DNA from: Novosphingobium sp. 18050
GTDB lineage: Bacteria > Pseudomonadota > Alphaproteobacteria > Sphingomonadales > Sphingomonadaceae
DNA length: 64,000 bases
Assembly: GCF_902706195.1 (NCBI RefSeq)
Contig: NZ_CACSJO010000018.1
Location: 1 to 64,000 of the forward strand
Direction: 5' to 3'
The notes under the pieces were generated by a model that was given only the letters and a program-made list of their open reading frames with translations, searched no databases and was not told where the DNA came from. The position numbers were made by a program, and so were the translations under genes. Shown in pieces: positions 1 to 8,411 of the stretch (the first letter of the stretch is position 1; each line of letters starts with the position of its first letter).

Positions 1-1
1 C

Positions 2-598
2 CCTATGGCAGCACACCCGACGGCCCACCCCCAACCCGGCGACAGGCACCGACTGTTGTTCGTTGGCAGCAATACGGCACCGAACGTCATCGGACTGGAA
101 TGGATGTTCGAGAAAGTATGGCCGCTGATTCGCCAGCACTCGCCCGATTGCACGCTCGATATTGCTGGCACGGTCGCTGCGGGTTTTCCGCGTGGCGGAC
201 CGGACGGCGTAGTCTTCCACGGAATGGTCGACGATCTTGGACCTTTCTATAGCCAGGCGGGCATCGTCGTGTCTCCGCTCACGTTCGGGTCCGGGCTCAA
301 GATCAAACTGGTTGAGGCACTGGCGCAGGGCAAGGCAGTGGTCGCCACCAGCGTAACGCTGCAAGGGGTAGAACGCGAATGCCTCGGCGCGGTGGACCAT
401 GTAGATGCGGCCGGAGACTTCGCCGCAGCAATCCTCGCTCTGGCCGACGACGATCGCCGGCTGGCCTTGGCAACGGCCGCACTCGGCGCCGCACGAGCCC
501 ATTTCTCGCCTCAGGCGTGTTACGCCGAATTCACCGCCTGGCTCGAGGAAAAACGCCCCCACGCCTCGCATCCCCTCACCGCGGAGCAGCGCGGGTGA
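2..598 (+). CDS. Glycosyltransferase family 4 protein, C-terminal part (cut by window edge)
   Basis: This is the C-terminal half of a GT-B fold glycosyltransferase; the reading frame is open to the window edge, so the true start is missing. The visible 198 residues contain the nucleotide-sugar binding half. The strand-loop 'LLFVGSNTAPNVIGLEWM' is followed by the donor-site stretch 'SPLTFGSGLKIKLVEALAQG' and the 'GKAVVATSVTLQGVE' motif typical of GT4 enzymes. It probably adds one sugar to the lipid-linked exopolysaccharide repeat unit at the cytoplasmic face of the membrane. Its TGA overlaps the GTG start of the flippase gene at 595, so the two are likely translationally coupled. The sugar donor cannot be told from sequence. 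Confidence 0.85.
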   Translation, partial: PMAAHPTAHPQPGDRHRLLFVGSNTAPNVIGLEWMFEKVWPLIRQHSPDCTLDIAGTVAAGFPRGGPDGVVFHGMVDDLGPFYSQAGIVVSPLTFGSGLKIKLVEALAQGKAVVATSVTLQGVERECLGAVDHVDAAGDFAAAILALADDDRRLALATAALGAARAHFSPQACYAEFTAWLEEKRPHASHPLTAEQRG

Positions 599-2058
599 CA
601 GTAACGCGCCCGGCCATCGCATCGCCGCTTATTTGGTCCACCGCCTCCAGCCTGGCCACGCAGGCCCTGTCATTCCTCACTTTTGCTATCTTGGCGCGCT
701 TGCTTGGTGCGTCAGCTTTCGGCCTCGTCGCTCTCGCCGCACTGGTGATCGACCTGCTGCTTGTGGTTAGCAACGCCGGCATCAACGAGGCGGTAGTTCA
801 GCGCCGCACCCTCACCGAGGAAGATGCCGATACCGCGTTCTGGACCAACCTTTGCTGCGGCCTGCTATTCTGCATCGCAACCATCGCGGCCGCGCCGCTG
901 ATGGCGTATCTGTTCGGCCAACCCGAGTTGACGGCTATCGTCACTGCCCTTGCGACGATCTTCGCCATCACGCCGCTCGCGGCCATCCACACCGCGCGGC
1001 TGACGCGTGACCTCAAATTCCGGTCCGTCGCCATGCGCAACATCAGCGCAGCGCTGGCAGGAGCAGCCGTAGGCCTACCAATGGCTTTTGCCGGTTACGG
1101 CGTATGGGCGCTGGTAGGCCAGCGCATCGCAGCAGCGCTGGCAATGGTAGTGACCGCATGGGCAAGCCTGCCGTGGCTACCACGCCTACGTTTTCATCGG
1201 CAATCGTGCGCGGAGATGTTGCGGTTCGGGGCCTACATCGGCATTTCAGGCACGCTGAACCAAATCAATATACGCAGCGCGGAAGTGATCTCCGGGGCCT
1301 TGGTGGGTCCTGTCGCGGTAGCTTTCATCCGTGCCGGCTCTCGCATCGTGGAGGTGCTCAATCAGATCACCTACATGCCCTTTCAGCAAATTGCGATGCC
1401 AGTCCTCACACGCAGCACGCACGATCTTGACGCGCTGAAAAGCACTTACCTGCGGCTCAGTCGCCTTTCCGCTTTCATCATGTTTCCCGCATTCCTTGGC
1501 ACGCTGGCCTTGGCGGGAGAGATTGTCGCGATCGTGTTCGGAGACGGATGGGAGCCGGTAGCCGATGCGATCCGCATTTTCGCCTGCGCCGTCGTCGCAT
1601 CGCAGATGAACAATCTCATCATTGCTGCCATAACCGCAATGGGCCAGTCGCGTACTGTGCTGTCATGGACCTCCACGCAGATCGTGGTGGGTGTGGCCGC
1701 TGCAGTTACCGTTCACGGCTGGGGCTGGCAGGCAATGCTGATAACCGGCGTGGCACGTGGATACCTGATCCTGCCTTACGGTTTCCACCTGCTACGCAAA
1801 CATGCGGACATCCATTTTGTCGATGTACTGGCAAGCTTGCGCCCCGCCATGGCCAGTTCCGTGTTTATGGCGCTGGTGGTAATTCTTGGCGTCAATGCCT
1901 GCCAGGGCCAACTTCCGCCGATGGCAATCGTCACGATCTGGCTACCGGCTGGTGCCGTCTTCTATTTCGCGACTTACTTCTGGCAGGACCGCACGATCAT
2001 CGGACAATTACGCGACATGATCACAGCGCGGCGGGCACGATCCGCAACGGCAGGATAA
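595..2058 (+). CDS. Wzx-type polysaccharide flippase (MOP superfamily)
   Basis: A 487-residue polytopic membrane protein of the polysaccharide-transporter/flippase type, expected to move undecaprenyl-linked repeat units across the inner membrane. The N-terminus 'WSTASSLATQALSFLTFAILARLLGASAFGL' style region (first membrane helices plus the 'LARLLG' turn) is typical of Wzx/ExoT proteins. About a dozen hydrophobic segments follow. The frame is open further upstream to 379, but the GTG at 595 overlaps the preceding TGA (GTGA) and starts directly before the first membrane domain, so it is preferred. It lies next to glycosyltransferases and a polymerase, which fits a Wzx/Wzy pathway. Confidence 0.85.
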   Translation: MTVTRPAIASPLIWSTASSLATQALSFLTFAILARLLGASAFGLVALAALVIDLLLVVSNAGINEAVVQRRTLTEEDADTAFWTNLCCGLLFCIATIAAAPLMAYLFGQPELTAIVTALATIFAITPLAAIHTARLTRDLKFRSVAMRNISAALAGAAVGLPMAFAGYGVWALVGQRIAAALAMVVTAWASLPWLPRLRFHRQSCAEMLRFGAYIGISGTLNQINIRSAEVISGALVGPVAVAFIRAGSRIVEVLNQITYMPFQQIAMPVLTRSTHDLDALKSTYLRLSRLSAFIMFPAFLGTLALAGEIVAIVFGDGWEPVADAIRIFACAVVASQMNNLIIAAITAMGQSRTVLSWTSTQIVVGVAAAVTVHGWGWQAMLITGVARGYLILPYGFHLLRKHADIHFVDVLASLRPAMASSVFMALVVILGVNACQGQLPPMAIVTIWLPAGAVFYFATYFWQDRTIIGQLRDMITARRARSATAG

Positions 2059-2100
2059 CCAACAGCTGCTTGCGCTTCGCCCGCCCCTTCAGACCATAAT

Positions 2101-3093
2101 TTAACTACCCGCCAGCACTCTGACTGCGCGCTTGGCCCGCTGCAACGGCGTGGGCCGGCGTAGCGCCCACAAGTCCTCAATGTCGGGATGAATATCTGCT
2201 GTGAGGTCAAAGAAGCGGTCAAGGTCACCAAATACAGTTTCCAGCCGAGATGCCACCATGTCCGTGGAGTAGCCTGCGAACCACGGTGCAGGCGGCGGGG
2301 CAGGCGCGCGATCGTTGACCGCGCGCAACACTTCCGCGACATCCCATTCCAGCGAATGGACGCGGATCTTACGGCAATTGAAACCGGGGTCGAGGTAATC
2401 GGCCAGCGCATCGTTGACGCTAGAGAAGACCACGCAACCATGCCCCATGGCCTCAAGCGGTGGCAGTCCGAACCCCTCGGTCGCTCCCACGTCTGCCCAG
2501 TGTTCGAGCGAATCGTAAAGGTAGACACTCGAACGCCGAAACCACGCGGATAGGTCGTCCACCCAGCCATCTAGCAAGGCCACCCGGCACCGCTCCTGTA
2601 ATGCCGGGACCAGCCGCTCCAGTAGGTAGCGCGAAGATTTTCGCCCTTGTACCAGAACGTCGATATCGCGCGGCCGCGCCGTGGCCGAGCTATCGACTTC
2701 GACCACGTTAGGCACATGGGCGATGTAAGAGTTGGGCGCATGCCGCCCCCAATATGCCATCGTATGGCGGCTGACGCAGAGTACCGGCACTTTCGAAGGA
2801 AGCGCCATGCCCCAGCCGGTGCTGTGCGCAAAGTAAACCACGTCGTGGCCCTTCAACCTCTCAAGCAGCATCGCGATATCCGGGCCCCAGTGAATGACGA
2901 AGATCGGTGACGATGATCCCTTTGTGTCCTGCGTCAGACAATCATCCAGATGAAGGTGCCCCGCTATCCGTTCGCCGTAAAAAGCCACGCTTGCCGCGGT
3001 GAACCGGCAACATGCCTCAAAGAAACGCATTTGCGCGGAATTGCCGCCTACATTCATGCGATCGTGCGGAAACAGGAAGATCAGCGGGCGCAT
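2101..3093 (-). CDS. Glycosyltransferase (GT-B, family 4-like)
   Basis: A 330-residue glycosyltransferase of the GT-B type. The C-terminal donor-binding region contains 'TEGFGLPPLEAMGHGCVV', the usual E-x7-E type motif of GT4 enzymes, followed by a short conserved tail. The N-terminus starts 'MRPLIFLFPHDRMNVGGNS', with the acceptor-side glycine loop. The frame extends to 3171, but the ATG at 3093 has a GGAG 7 bases upstream and lies 10 bases after the stop of the upstream GT2 gene, so the shorter start is chosen. With the GT2 gene it forms a two-gene minus-strand unit, converging on the flippase. It probably acts in repeat-unit assembly; substrate unknown. Confidence 0.8.
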   Translation of the reverse strand: MRPLIFLFPHDRMNVGGNSAQMRFFEACCRFTAASVAFYGERIAGHLHLDDCLTQDTKGSSSPIFVIHWGPDIAMLLERLKGHDVVYFAHSTGWGMALPSKVPVLCVSRHTMAYWGRHAPNSYIAHVPNVVEVDSSATARPRDIDVLVQGRKSSRYLLERLVPALQERCRVALLDGWVDDLSAWFRRSSVYLYDSLEHWADVGATEGFGLPPLEAMGHGCVVFSSVNDALADYLDPGFNCRKIRVHSLEWDVAEVLRAVNDRAPAPPPAPWFAGYSTDMVASRLETVFGDLDRFFDLTADIHPDIEDLWALRRPTPLQRAKRAVRVLAGS

Positions 3094-3103
3094 TATGGCT
3101 CCA

Positions 3104-4153
3104 TCAGGGATTGAGAACAGCAGATTGCAGGCCTTGCGTGATGGCGCGCAGCCGTTCTGCCAGCGGTTCACCGAGCATCGGCGAGGCAGCTAGCCCATCC
3201 TCCCGCGACGGCTGGAGACGGCCGATGCGCTTGGCCGTAGCCTCGTAAAGGCTGGACAGTGTCAGGTGGCGGGCATCGCGGTTTCCAGCCGTCAGCCGCA
3301 AGGCTCGCACCAGCTTGCCGGCCTTGATCGCAGCAATGGTGTCGAGATGGAGAAGTGCTCCTTCCAGGTTCGCCCGGCGGGCCAGCAACTCTACGGCAAG
3401 TGCACCGTCCGCCTCGCATGGATAGGCCTGCGCCGCGCGCAGCAGCCCTTCCAGATCTGCTCGCGACAGACGGTGCGATGTGGAGGCAGAATGCCTGCGG
3501 TAATAGTAAGTCGCCTGGGGCAAATAGAGATACCGCGCCCCCCCCAGCATCGCACGCAGCACAAGATCGAAATCCTCTCCGATGCGCAGCCGTTCGTCAT
3601 AGCCCAGTCCGTTAGCCCGCAAGAACGAGATGTCGAACAAAGGTTTGAGATAGCCGGGCAACGCGCCTTTGCCGCCGATCATGCCGCGTCCGACGTATTC
3701 TTCCGCCCCGATTTGCCGCGCTTCGTTCCACATAGGACCTTGCGCGAACGGCCGGGTCGTGAGGCTGCTGCCTTCCTCCTGAAATTCGATCATGTTGGTG
3801 ACCGATATTTCAACACCGACCCGCGCCCTCCTCGCCATCAGCCATTCCAGGTGACGCGGATGCAGGATATCATCACTGTCGAGGATCGCGGCGAAGCGCC
3901 CCCGGGCTGCCTGAAGGCTGGCGTTCCGCACCGCGCTCAACCCCTTTTGCGGACCTTCCAGCAGGCGCACGCGGCTGTCAGTAGCGGTATGGGCACGGGC
4001 GAGCTGAGCAGTACCGTCGCTGGACCCATCATCGACGACGACGATCTCGATATCGGTCAACGACTGTTCGCGCGCGGAAAGAATCGCCGCATCGATGAAA
4101 GCAGCAGAATTGCGCGCGACCATCAGAACCGACACCAAAGGGGCTGCCGTCAT
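3104..4153 (-). CDS. Glycosyltransferase family 2 protein
   Basis: A 349-residue GT-A fold glycosyltransferase. The first 110 residues carry the hallmarks of GT2: 'VSVLMVARNSAAFIDAAI' at the N-terminus, 'VVVDDGSSDGT' around residue 40, and the metal-binding 'ILDSDD' around residue 93. The middle part keeps a 'GEDFDLVLRAM' motif, equivalent to the catalytic ED region. It should transfer a sugar from a nucleotide donor to a lipid-linked intermediate in the cytoplasm. It is the first gene of the minus-strand pair with the GT-B gene. The ribosome-binding site is weak. The start faces the divergent GH16 gene across a 322-base spacer. Confidence 0.88.
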   Translation of the reverse strand: MTAAPLVSVLMVARNSAAFIDAAILSAREQSLTDIEIVVVDDGSSDGTAQLARAHTATDSRVRLLEGPQKGLSAVRNASLQAARGRFAAILDSDDILHPRHLEWLMARRARVGVEISVTNMIEFQEEGSSLTTRPFAQGPMWNEARQIGAEEYVGRGMIGGKGALPGYLKPLFDISFLRANGLGYDERLRIGEDFDLVLRAMLGGARYLYLPQATYYYRRHSASTSHRLSRADLEGLLRAAQAYPCEADGALAVELLARRANLEGALLHLDTIAAIKAGKLVRALRLTAGNRDARHLTLSSLYEATAKRIGRLQPSREDGLAASPMLGEPLAERLRAITQGLQSAVLNP

Positions 4154-4475
4154 CGCGTGCCAATCTTCGTCATCGCAGGGACAATCATCACGGCCTCCAC
4201 GAACGGGAATGGGATGGAAATGGGCGTTCGTTCATGAAGAGCGACCCGGCCAATACTAGGCGAAGCCACGCCTGCGACGAACGGTAACGACATCCATTCC
4301 GGAGCCAAAATTCCGTCCAATAGCCCCGCATTGCAGTAAGATCATGCCGCAACGGATCTAGGCGGGCCTACCGCGCCACAGTCCGGCACCTCACGCGCGT
4401 CCAGATCGTATATCGCTGCTTAGAGAATTGAGGCCCAGCATTCGATAGGAAAGCCATGCCCGGAAAGCGGAAGCC
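4154..4475. other. Divergent intergenic region between GT2 and GH16 genes
   Basis: This 322-base spacer separates two divergently transcribed genes and must hold both promoters. No clear terminator, long inverted repeat or small gene was found. Two CCAATA hexamers (about 4245 and 4317) match the half-site of the palindrome upstream of the export operon at 15092, but six bases alone prove nothing. Confidence 0.4.
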
Positions 4476-5462
4476 GTGAGGATACGATGCCAGATGGCAC
4501 TGGCAGCCTGTTCGCTATTTATGTTCCCGTCGATCGGTCCACCGCCGGTTACCGCAAAGGCAGCGGCGAAAGCAGAGCAGGCCGGCCACCTTACGCCCAG
4601 TGCATTCATCAATGCGCTTGCCCAAGGCCCGCTCGGTACCCCTTCTTTTGACGAACGATTCGACACGTTCGACAGCGGCACGGACCAACAACGTCCGAAG
4701 AAGCCCCATCGCTGGCGCACGGTCTATGGGTACGGCGGGCCGCGCTCGTTGTCCAACCGACAGATGTCGGCCGGCAGCTTCGCCTCCGATGCGCATTTCG
4801 CGGGAATGACGTCCTCGGGCGCAGGCACGATGCCGCTCGGGCTCGATCCGTTTCTCCACGAACGCGGGCAGCTCACGATCCTTGCGCAGCGGACGCCTCA
4901 AAGCTTACGCGCAATGACTTGGAACAAGCCTTATTATGGCGGCGCAATCACCACCAAGTTCAGCTTTGCACAGAAGTATGGATACTTCGAGATCGAGGCC
5001 AAATTGCCCTCAGGCAAAGGAATGTGGCCAGCGTTCTGGCTCATGCCGTTGAAAGGCACCTGGCCCGATGCCGGCGAAATCGACATCATGGAGGGCCTTG
5101 GCGACCCGCACACGATTTACTGCACCGTGATCGCCGGCAAACATAAGAAAACCACACGCGTGCGACTGGGCTTCGATGCTTCCGCCGCATTCCATCGCTA
5201 TGGCTTGCTATGGGGGCCTTCGGAAATGGTCTGGTTCGTGGATCGCAAGCCGGTCGCCAGCGCCCCGACGCCGCGCGCGCTCACCACACAGAGGACTTAT
5301 ATGATCGCAAATCTTGCCGTTGGTGGCGCCTGGGGTGGATATCCCGACAAATCCACCCGCTTTCCCGGCCGCTACGAAGTGCGCCGGATTGCCGCATGGC
5401 CGCATCCCGACATGCAGGCAACGCGGCGTGGGACCAGCTCGAATCCAACCCTATCCTTCTAA
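4476..5462 (+). CDS. Family 16 glycoside hydrolase, probably secreted (ExoK-like)
   Basis: A 328-residue beta-glucanase-type enzyme. The GH16 catalytic signature 'GEIDIME' is intact with E201, D203 and E206 as nucleophile, helper and acid/base. The flanking 'GYFEIEAKLPSGKGMWPAFW' and 'YMIANLAVGGAWGG' segments are characteristic. The N-terminus is hydrophobic and ends in an Ala-rich stretch, consistent with a Sec signal peptide. The GTG at 4476 was kept as the start; an ATG at 4494 is possible. By analogy with rhizobial ExoK, it may trim the exopolysaccharide made by this locus in the periplasm or outside. Its GH16 fold is paralogous to the one in the RTX hydrolase at 8412-11072. Confidence 0.85.
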   Translation: MRIRCQMALAACSLFMFPSIGPPPVTAKAAAKAEQAGHLTPSAFINALAQGPLGTPSFDERFDTFDSGTDQQRPKKPHRWRTVYGYGGPRSLSNRQMSAGSFASDAHFAGMTSSGAGTMPLGLDPFLHERGQLTILAQRTPQSLRAMTWNKPYYGGAITTKFSFAQKYGYFEIEAKLPSGKGMWPAFWLMPLKGTWPDAGEIDIMEGLGDPHTIYCTVIAGKHKKTTRVRLGFDASAAFHRYGLLWGPSEMVWFVDRKPVASAPTPRALTTQRTYMIANLAVGGAWGGYPDKSTRFPGRYEVRRIAAWPHPDMQATRRGTSSNPTLSF

Positions 5463-5571
5463 CGACTTGAGTCAGCTTGAATGCGCTGCAACATATCCTG
5501 CACGCGAGCAGCGAAATCGGGACCATCAATGGGCCCGAAGCATCGCTGCAAGGGAATGGGATGGGAAAGCG

Positions 5572-6915
5572 ATGAATCACGAACACACGGCCGACCTGCC
5601 CTACTTGCGCAAGGTGGTGGGCGCGTCGATGGCCGGGACCATCGTCGAGTGGTACGAATTCTTCCTCTACGGAACCGCCGCCACCCTGATCTTCGGCAAG
5701 CTGTTCTTCCCGGCGACCGGAAACGACCTGGACGGCGTGATCGCGGCTTTTGCGACTTACGCGGTTGGCTTCATCGCGCGCCCGCTTGGTGGCATCGTGT
5801 TCGGGCACATCGGCGATAAGGTGGGGCGCAAGTCGCTGCTCCAGTTCAGCCTTATGTTGATCGGCCTGTCCACCTTCCTAATGGGCTGCTTGCCGACCTT
5901 TGGCGGCATTGGTTACTGGGCGCCGGTACTGCTGGTGGCGCTGCGCTTCGTTCAGGGGTTCGCGCTGGGCGGTGAATGGGGCGGCGCCGTCCTGCTCGTC
6001 GCAGAGCACAGTCCGAACCGCAGCCGCGCGTTCTGGGGCAGCTTCCCGCAGGCGGGCGTACCCTTGGGCAACCTGCTGGCGACGATCGTGCTGCTGGTGC
6101 TTTCCGCCACCTTGTCCGACGCGCAGTTCCTTGCCTGGGGCTGGCGGATCGGTTTCTGGCTCTCGGCAGTGATCGTGGGCATCGGTTACTACATCCGCAC
6201 TCAGGTGACAGATTCGCCAATCTTCGAAGCCGCCAAGGCTGAAGCAGAAGAGCGCGCGGACGACGGCTATGGTCTTGTTGAAGTGTTCCGCCGTTATCCG
6301 CGCGGCGTCTTCACCGCGATGGGCCTGCGCGTGGGCGAGAACATCCTCTACTACATGGTCGTCACGTTCTCGATCACGTATCTGGCGCATATCGGCGTCA
6401 ACACCACCAGCATTCTCACGCTGCTGTTCTGCGCGCATATCCTGCACGCAGTGGTCATCCCGCTGTTCGGTGCAAGCGCCGACCGGATCGGGCGCAAGCC
6501 AGTCTATATGCTGGGCGCGGCGTTGACCATGGTTTGGCCCTTCGTTGCCTTCCCGATGTTCGGCACCGGCAGTCTGCTGACTATTCTGGTTGCGATCTTT
6601 CTTGGCATGATCGTACATGCCCTGATGTATGCTGCGCAGCCAGCGATCATGGCCGAGATGTTCCCTACACGTATGCGCTATTCGGGTGTGTCGCTGGGCT
6701 ATCAGGTTACCGCGATCTTCGCCGGATCATGGGCCCCGCTGATTGGCACCGCGCTGCTGCGGCAATACAACGACTGGCTGCCGATTGCGTTCTATATCCT
6801 GGGCGCCGGAGCGATCAGCCTGATTTCCACGATCATCATGACCGAGAGCAAGGGCGTGTCGCTGCTCGCAATCGACCGCGAGGACGAACTGCGGCTAAAC
6901 AAAGGTTCAGCCTGA
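5572..6915 (+). CDS. MFS transporter, metabolite:H+ symporter type
   Basis: A 447-residue major facilitator with about 12 membrane helices. 'GTIVEWYEFFLYGTAA' in helix 1 and 'GHIGDKVGRKS' in the first cytoplasmic loop mark it as a member of the MHS (ProP/ShiA/KgtP) subfamily. 'LRFVQGFALGGEWGGA' in helix 4 supports this. These proteins import organic acids or osmolytes with protons; the substrate here is unknown. The frame is open far upstream, but the ATG at 5572 is preceded by GGGAAAG and begins right before the first helix. It sits inside the polysaccharide locus without an obvious functional link. Its last 9 bases overlap the end of the convergent polymerase gene. Confidence 0.88.
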   Translation: MNHEHTADLPYLRKVVGASMAGTIVEWYEFFLYGTAATLIFGKLFFPATGNDLDGVIAAFATYAVGFIARPLGGIVFGHIGDKVGRKSLLQFSLMLIGLSTFLMGCLPTFGGIGYWAPVLLVALRFVQGFALGGEWGGAVLLVAEHSPNRSRAFWGSFPQAGVPLGNLLATIVLLVLSATLSDAQFLAWGWRIGFWLSAVIVGIGYYIRTQVTDSPIFEAAKAEAEERADDGYGLVEVFRRYPRGVFTAMGLRVGENILYYMVVTFSITYLAHIGVNTTSILTLLFCAHILHAVVIPLFGASADRIGRKPVYMLGAALTMVWPFVAFPMFGTGSLLTILVAIFLGMIVHALMYAAQPAIMAEMFPTRMRYSGVSLGYQVTAIFAGSWAPLIGTALLRQYNDWLPIAFYILGAGAISLISTIIMTESKGVSLLAIDREDELRLNKGSA

Positions 6916-8181
6916 CCCAGCCTGCGGGGTTCGCGCCGTCCCTGATCTTACCACGGGAAACCAGCCGAACCCCAAGGCCGCGAACAACATGATGGTCGGC
7001 GCGACCAGGGCGGCCGGGCGGATCGGCTCTACCGGCGTTTTGCTCAGTTGCAGCGCCATGTAGCTCAGCCAGAAACAGGTGGCGAGCGAAGGCGTCAGGA
7101 CGAAGCGGCGCAGCAACGCGACAACGCCCGCGATCCAGCCTCCGAGCATAATGGCGAGACCGATGTAGCCGGTCTCCACCATGGTCTGGATATAGCTGTT
7201 GTGAAAGGAGAAGCCGGTGCTCTCCTGATGCACATCAAAGTACCGCCACAAGCCGATCGCATCGGGATTCGCGGGATTCCAGAAACCGAAATAACCCACC
7301 CCCAGCCAAGGGCGCTGGGCGATGATGAAGTCTGCCCGATACCAAAGGTAGCCGCGCCCGGTGAGCCCGGAATCCTTGGCCGACAGTTCCTGAATCAGTG
7401 CAAGAAGCGGCTGAAAGAACAGTAGGCTCAGCGTGAATATCCCGACTACTCCAGCAGCGAAGCCCAGCTTGAGAGCCGGTGAACGTGCCCGCAGAGCCAG
7501 CAGTGCGCCCAGCAGCGCGGCGGAGAGCGCCAACGAAGCCACCGCCCCGGCCGAATGCGCCCGCACCGTCGTCAGGACGCAAATCGCAGCCATTCCGCCC
7601 GCAACAACAACAACCACCGGAGAGCGCCGCTCGATTCCTGTTACCAGCGTGACCAGCGCCAGCAAGACGGCCGTACCGGCAGTGTCCGCAAAATAGTTCT
7701 TGGCCTCGCCTCCCAGTCCATAGAGAGCAAGCGCGCCTCCCATACCGTCGGGGTGGATGTTCCCAGCTAGAAGGGAAGCAACGGTATAACCGGTGTAGGC
7801 GAAGAACAGCCCCGCCAGCACCGCCATAGGCCGCGCGGCTTGGGACAGGAGCAGCCCGGCGAAAGCTGTCAGTGTCATCTGCACCGCATAGCGCAATGTC
7901 ACTTCCGGGTAGATTGCCCATGCCACCGATAGCAGTGCGAAGGCCGGGAACGTCAATTGCAACCGGCACCGCCACAAGGCATCCCGGGTTTGCTCGAGCC
8001 GGATCGCAGCATAGAGACCGGTCAGGACCAGAAAAACGAAAGCGCCGGGCATACCGAGACTGGCCGGAATGCGTGCGCTCACCATGAGTGCAGCGAAAGC
8101 ACCATCCTGAAAGCTGCGATCTGCAAGAAGGGCGACAAGGCGACTGCGAGGCGTCGACGCCCCAGCGAGCGCGATGGTCAT
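6907..8181 (-). CDS. Wzy/ExoQ-type polysaccharide polymerase or O-antigen ligase family protein
   Basis: A 424-residue inner-membrane protein with about ten hydrophobic segments. A long extracytoplasmic loop near residues 265-310 carries 'LTGRGYLWYRA' and 'FHNSYIQTMVETGYIGL', the Wzy_C/O-antigen ligase family signature. Given the flippase and the sugar-phosphate transferase nearby, a role as the block polymerase of the exopolysaccharide is more likely than lipid A-core ligation, but the two families cannot be separated by eye. It overlaps the 3' end of the MFS gene tail to tail by 9 bases. It may be co-transcribed downstream of the RTX hydrolase gene, although a hairpin lies between them. Confidence 0.82.
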   Translation of the reverse strand: MTIALAGASTPRSRLVALLADRSFQDGAFAALMVSARIPASLGMPGAFVFLVLTGLYAAIRLEQTRDALWRCRLQLTFPAFALLSVAWAIYPEVTLRYAVQMTLTAFAGLLLSQAARPMAVLAGLFFAYTGYTVASLLAGNIHPDGMGGALALYGLGGEAKNYFADTAGTAVLLALVTLVTGIERRSPVVVVVAGGMAAICVLTTVRAHSAGAVASLALSAALLGALLALRARSPALKLGFAAGVVGIFTLSLLFFQPLLALIQELSAKDSGLTGRGYLWYRADFIIAQRPWLGVGYFGFWNPANPDAIGLWRYFDVHQESTGFSFHNSYIQTMVETGYIGLAIMLGGWIAGVVALLRRFVLTPSLATCFWLSYMALQLSKTPVEPIRPAALVAPTIMLFAALGFGWFPVVRSGTARTPQAGSG

Positions 8182-8304
8182 TGCACTGCACTGCCCCGCC
8201 GTAGCGAAGCAAAGGCAGCGCGCAGGATCGGCAGCCCCGCCCGGCCCATCCTCCGAATGCCGTGATTGACTTGAACGTTACGACGCATCTGTCTGAAAGC
8301 CCCC

Positions 8305-8335
8305 GAAGCCGCAGCACCCATGGTGCTGCAGCTTC
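8305..8335 (-). terminator. Candidate terminator after the RTX-GH16 gene
   Basis: Arms 8305-8318 and 8322-8335 pair over 13 of 14 positions (one C/A mismatch at 8310/8330) around a CAT loop. On the minus strand the stem is followed by a G-rich stretch and only a short T run, so it may be a weak intrinsic terminator. It lies about 76 bases past the stop of the RTX hydrolase gene. Confidence 0.45.
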
Positions 8336-8411
8336 GATACAAGGCCCCGGCTACAGGGTCGACCAGACCGCCGGGAAGACTGCTTCATTCTGGAGTATGT
8401 TCTCGGACCAA